The position numbers and the translations under genes are program-made. Shown here piece by piece: positions 61,901-64,000 of a DNA stretch of 64,000 nucleotides; the stretch's first letter is position 1, and each line of letters begins with the position of its first letter. The DNA is from Luscinia megarhynchos. Lineage: Eukaryota; Chordata; Aves; Passeriformes; Turdidae. Where the stretch lies: positions 25,868,224-25,932,223 of the forward strand of contig CM067569.1 of the NCBI GenBank assembly GCA_034336665.1, read 5' to 3'. The notes beneath the pieces were generated by a model that did no database searches, was not told where the DNA came from, and saw only the letters and a list, made by a program, of their open reading frames with translations.

Positions 61901-64000
61901 GTGCTCTGTGTTTGCTGCTAAGACCAGATTCTGTGAGGGCAATATGTGTATGTACACACCTGCCCACAAGAATGCACAATCTCACTGGACATTATGGGCC
62001 AGTATTACCGTGAGTTTGATTACCACATCAAAGCTATAATCTTTGCTAAGAATAAAAATAGTGCTGAGACTTCTGAAGGCATTTCCAGGCTCATTTCTAG
62101 CCTAACCTAAAACACTTATATTTAGCAGCAGGGAATAGCTTCTGGTTAAAACTTACTGTGCAAACCCAGCAATTTATGTAACTGTTATTTCATGGATCAG
62201 GAAAGATCAAATTATAGAATTTGATCTCACTGGGACTGGTAAGCTTTTGTTAATGAATCCTTCAAGGTTGCATTGTCCTCACATGACTCTTTTATGCCAT
62301 GTATGACTACTCTTCTAGTGGGTTTGGTATCAACCATTAGGGAGTCAAAATTGCCAGCCATGAGCGTATGTATTTTTTCTCTTCAGTGACAAATTTGCTC
62401 ATGGCAGGAATTTCTTAAAGACAAAGCAGGTCAGTGTTGTCCCAGAAGCAAACCAAAGAGCAGACTCCAAAGAGGCAGCTCCTGATGAGACTGTGTTTGG
62501 AGGACCAGATTTCACTTCCAGCCTTTTCAGAGAGCACCCCTTGCTCTCAGGGCTCCTGCCTCTAGCCCTCTTACTGCGCAAGTACCTGTATCGTCAGTAT
62601 TACAGAAAAGTGCAATTGTTTGCTGCCATCAACACTATTAACAAGTCAGTGAGGGGCCTGGGGACACAGAAAATTTCTCTTTGTGCACTTCTGCAGACAT
62701 GTCTGAGGTAACAGGCCTGGACAATCCAGCTCTGGACGGTTGTGGCCAAAGAAAACTGTACTGAACATTAAGCAACAGCCCAGCCCTGCCTGTCACCGCC
62801 CATCAGCCTTCTGCAAGCCATTCATTCTGCTCTTTGAGCCTTGTCTCTCCTTAACCCCTTAAACACCCTCAGCTGAGTTTACAAAGCAGGAGATTTGAGC
62901 GTACTTATGTATGCTGCTAAGACACCAGTTTGTTTGGTAATCTTTTTACCTTCTATACCAACACGCCTCACTTTCTGCGTCCCTCTATATTTGTGAGGGG
63001 CTTTTTTCCTTCAGCATCTGAACTATATTCCTATAAGTGACTCCTTCTCCTCTCTGGATGGTCTTGTTACCACTCAATATTTAAGCAATGTGCTTTGCTG
63101 TGATTCCTTTCCACACTGTCACTCTATGTGGCTTTTTACCCCTGACACCAAGATTTGAGTCCTGTGTTTCCCAGTCTTCCAGATGAATGTCTTAATCACA
63201 AATAGCTTTCATTACACAGGCTGTCATGGTCCGATCCCATTTAGGCTTCCTTTCTTCTTATCTAAAATGCTTTACTTTTCGTTCCATAATGGATCAAAAA
63301 TACATGACTTTGCTGTTCAATTTAGTATTCAAAATGTTCTTTAATGTTTACAATGAACAGATGTCCATATTTAGTTTTGTTTCCCAAGGAGTTGGATACA
63401 GGGAAAGCTAATACCTGATGCTTAGGGAGAAAATATTCACTGTGTGGGTTTTTTAAAAAGCAGCATCTAAATTTAACTTGGATTCTTGCTTTGTTTGCTT
63501 TTAGTAAAACTGAATTTTTCTTGAAAAAAGGTTGCATTTTCCATACAGATTATTTTTATGTGTCTCACAGTGCTTTTATTGTGAAAGCTTTTTCAGGTTC
63601 AGAAGGAACCTTATCTGGTGCAGGAAAGAGCATAGAAAGAATTAGCAGATAACAGAATCCTTGTCCATGACAGGTGAAATACAGGTTGAAGTCCTTGACC
63701 TGGTTCTGCTTCTCTTGAAGGTGAATGCCTAGATCACAGCACAGAAAAGGGTCAGTCAGTGACTTTATTTGGGTTTATGGTTGTAGATTTTTTCCTGGGA
63801 GAAAAGACTGAACTTTTCTACTATTTCCCAGCTAGCTTAGTGGTGAGTTGGTAAATTTGAAACTTCTACTGTAGTGAAACGTGGATTTCACAGTATAGCC
63901 CTACCTAGACAGAGTACAACACAGAATTTTGCCTTAATGCTCATCTATATTACAGAAGGTGCTAGAGTTTACAAAATGTAAGATACTGACTTAGGTGTCA
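52966..64000 (+). other. Intron downstream of the NRG3 exon
   Basis: The first 330 bases stay CpG-richer than the rest. The remainder is AT-rich with a run of A at about 57555-57568 and a CpG-richer patch at 60490-60680. No following NRG3 exon (juxtamembrane and transmembrane part), RNA gene or named repeat was recognised. Confidence 0.5.
60490..60680. other. Small CpG-richer, GC-rich patch
   Basis: About seven CpG sites fall within roughly 190 bases (GGCCGGGG, ATCGCTG, GCCGGGAG, GCCGGGC, TCCGTGAG, CCCGAAAC, AGCGATG), whereas most kilobases here have only a few. It is too small for a classic CpG island. It may be a regulatory element or part of an unrecognised GC-rich repeat. Confidence 0.4.

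Noticed and set aside
62493..62711. Open frame of 72 codons in a GC-richer stretch, plus strand
   Set aside because: No start context, splice sites or domain supports it, and an overlapping frame runs on the other strand.
1..64000. Search for the neighbouring NRG3 exons (first EGF cysteines; juxtamembrane and transmembrane part)
   Set aside because: No stretch encoding the expected motifs was seen by eye. A translated search would be decisive.
1..64000. CRISPR arrays, operons, tRNA or rRNA genes
   Set aside because: The DNA is vertebrate intron; no spaced direct-repeat array or structured RNA gene was seen.

Overview
The window looks like a piece of a very large intron in a bird genome, most likely a songbird. 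It is AT-rich and CpG-poor, and its recognisable interspersed repeats are CR1 LINEs and avian-type endogenous retroviral LTRs, with no L1 or Alu-like mammalian repeats. The songbird placement rests on my memory that the LTR family at 12817-13539 and 23690-24330 is common in passerines. That is inference.

The one protein-coding element I can support is a short exon at 52885-52959 on the + strand. It encodes the last third of the EGF-like domain and the start of the juxtamembrane stalk of neuregulin-3 (NRG3), an ErbB4 ligand whose gene is known for giant introns. It has a good polypyrimidine tract with AG in front and a GT donor behind. I therefore read 1-52884 and 52960-64000 as intron. The neighbouring NRG3 exons were not found by eye. 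The exon carries two striking deviations: one extra G that breaks the frame and brings a TGA within the EGF domain, and a His codon where the family has a nearly invariant receptor-contacting Arg. Either the assembly has an error here or this copy is damaged.

Layout: 1118-about 1830, a 5' LTR, primer-binding site and leader remnant of a class II-like endogenous retrovirus (+). 3230-3700, a very old CR1-type LINE (-). 4126-4257, a CR1 3' end (+). 12817-13539, a solo LTR (-) with a perfect 5-bp target duplication. 23690-24330, a second, older or more rearranged LTR of the same family (-), whose U3 carries a 65-bp unit in more than three tandem copies. 25958-26257, a CR1 (+) with a reverse-transcriptase remnant and two internal deletions. 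49895-50205, a CR1 (-). 52885-52959, the NRG3 exon. The rest is unrecognised intronic DNA with short simple repeats, a few hairpins or palindromes and small CpG-richer patches. No tRNA, rRNA, CRISPR array or operon is present, and no complete protein-coding gene. The long open frames scattered over both strands fit chance in 64 kb of AT-rich DNA.
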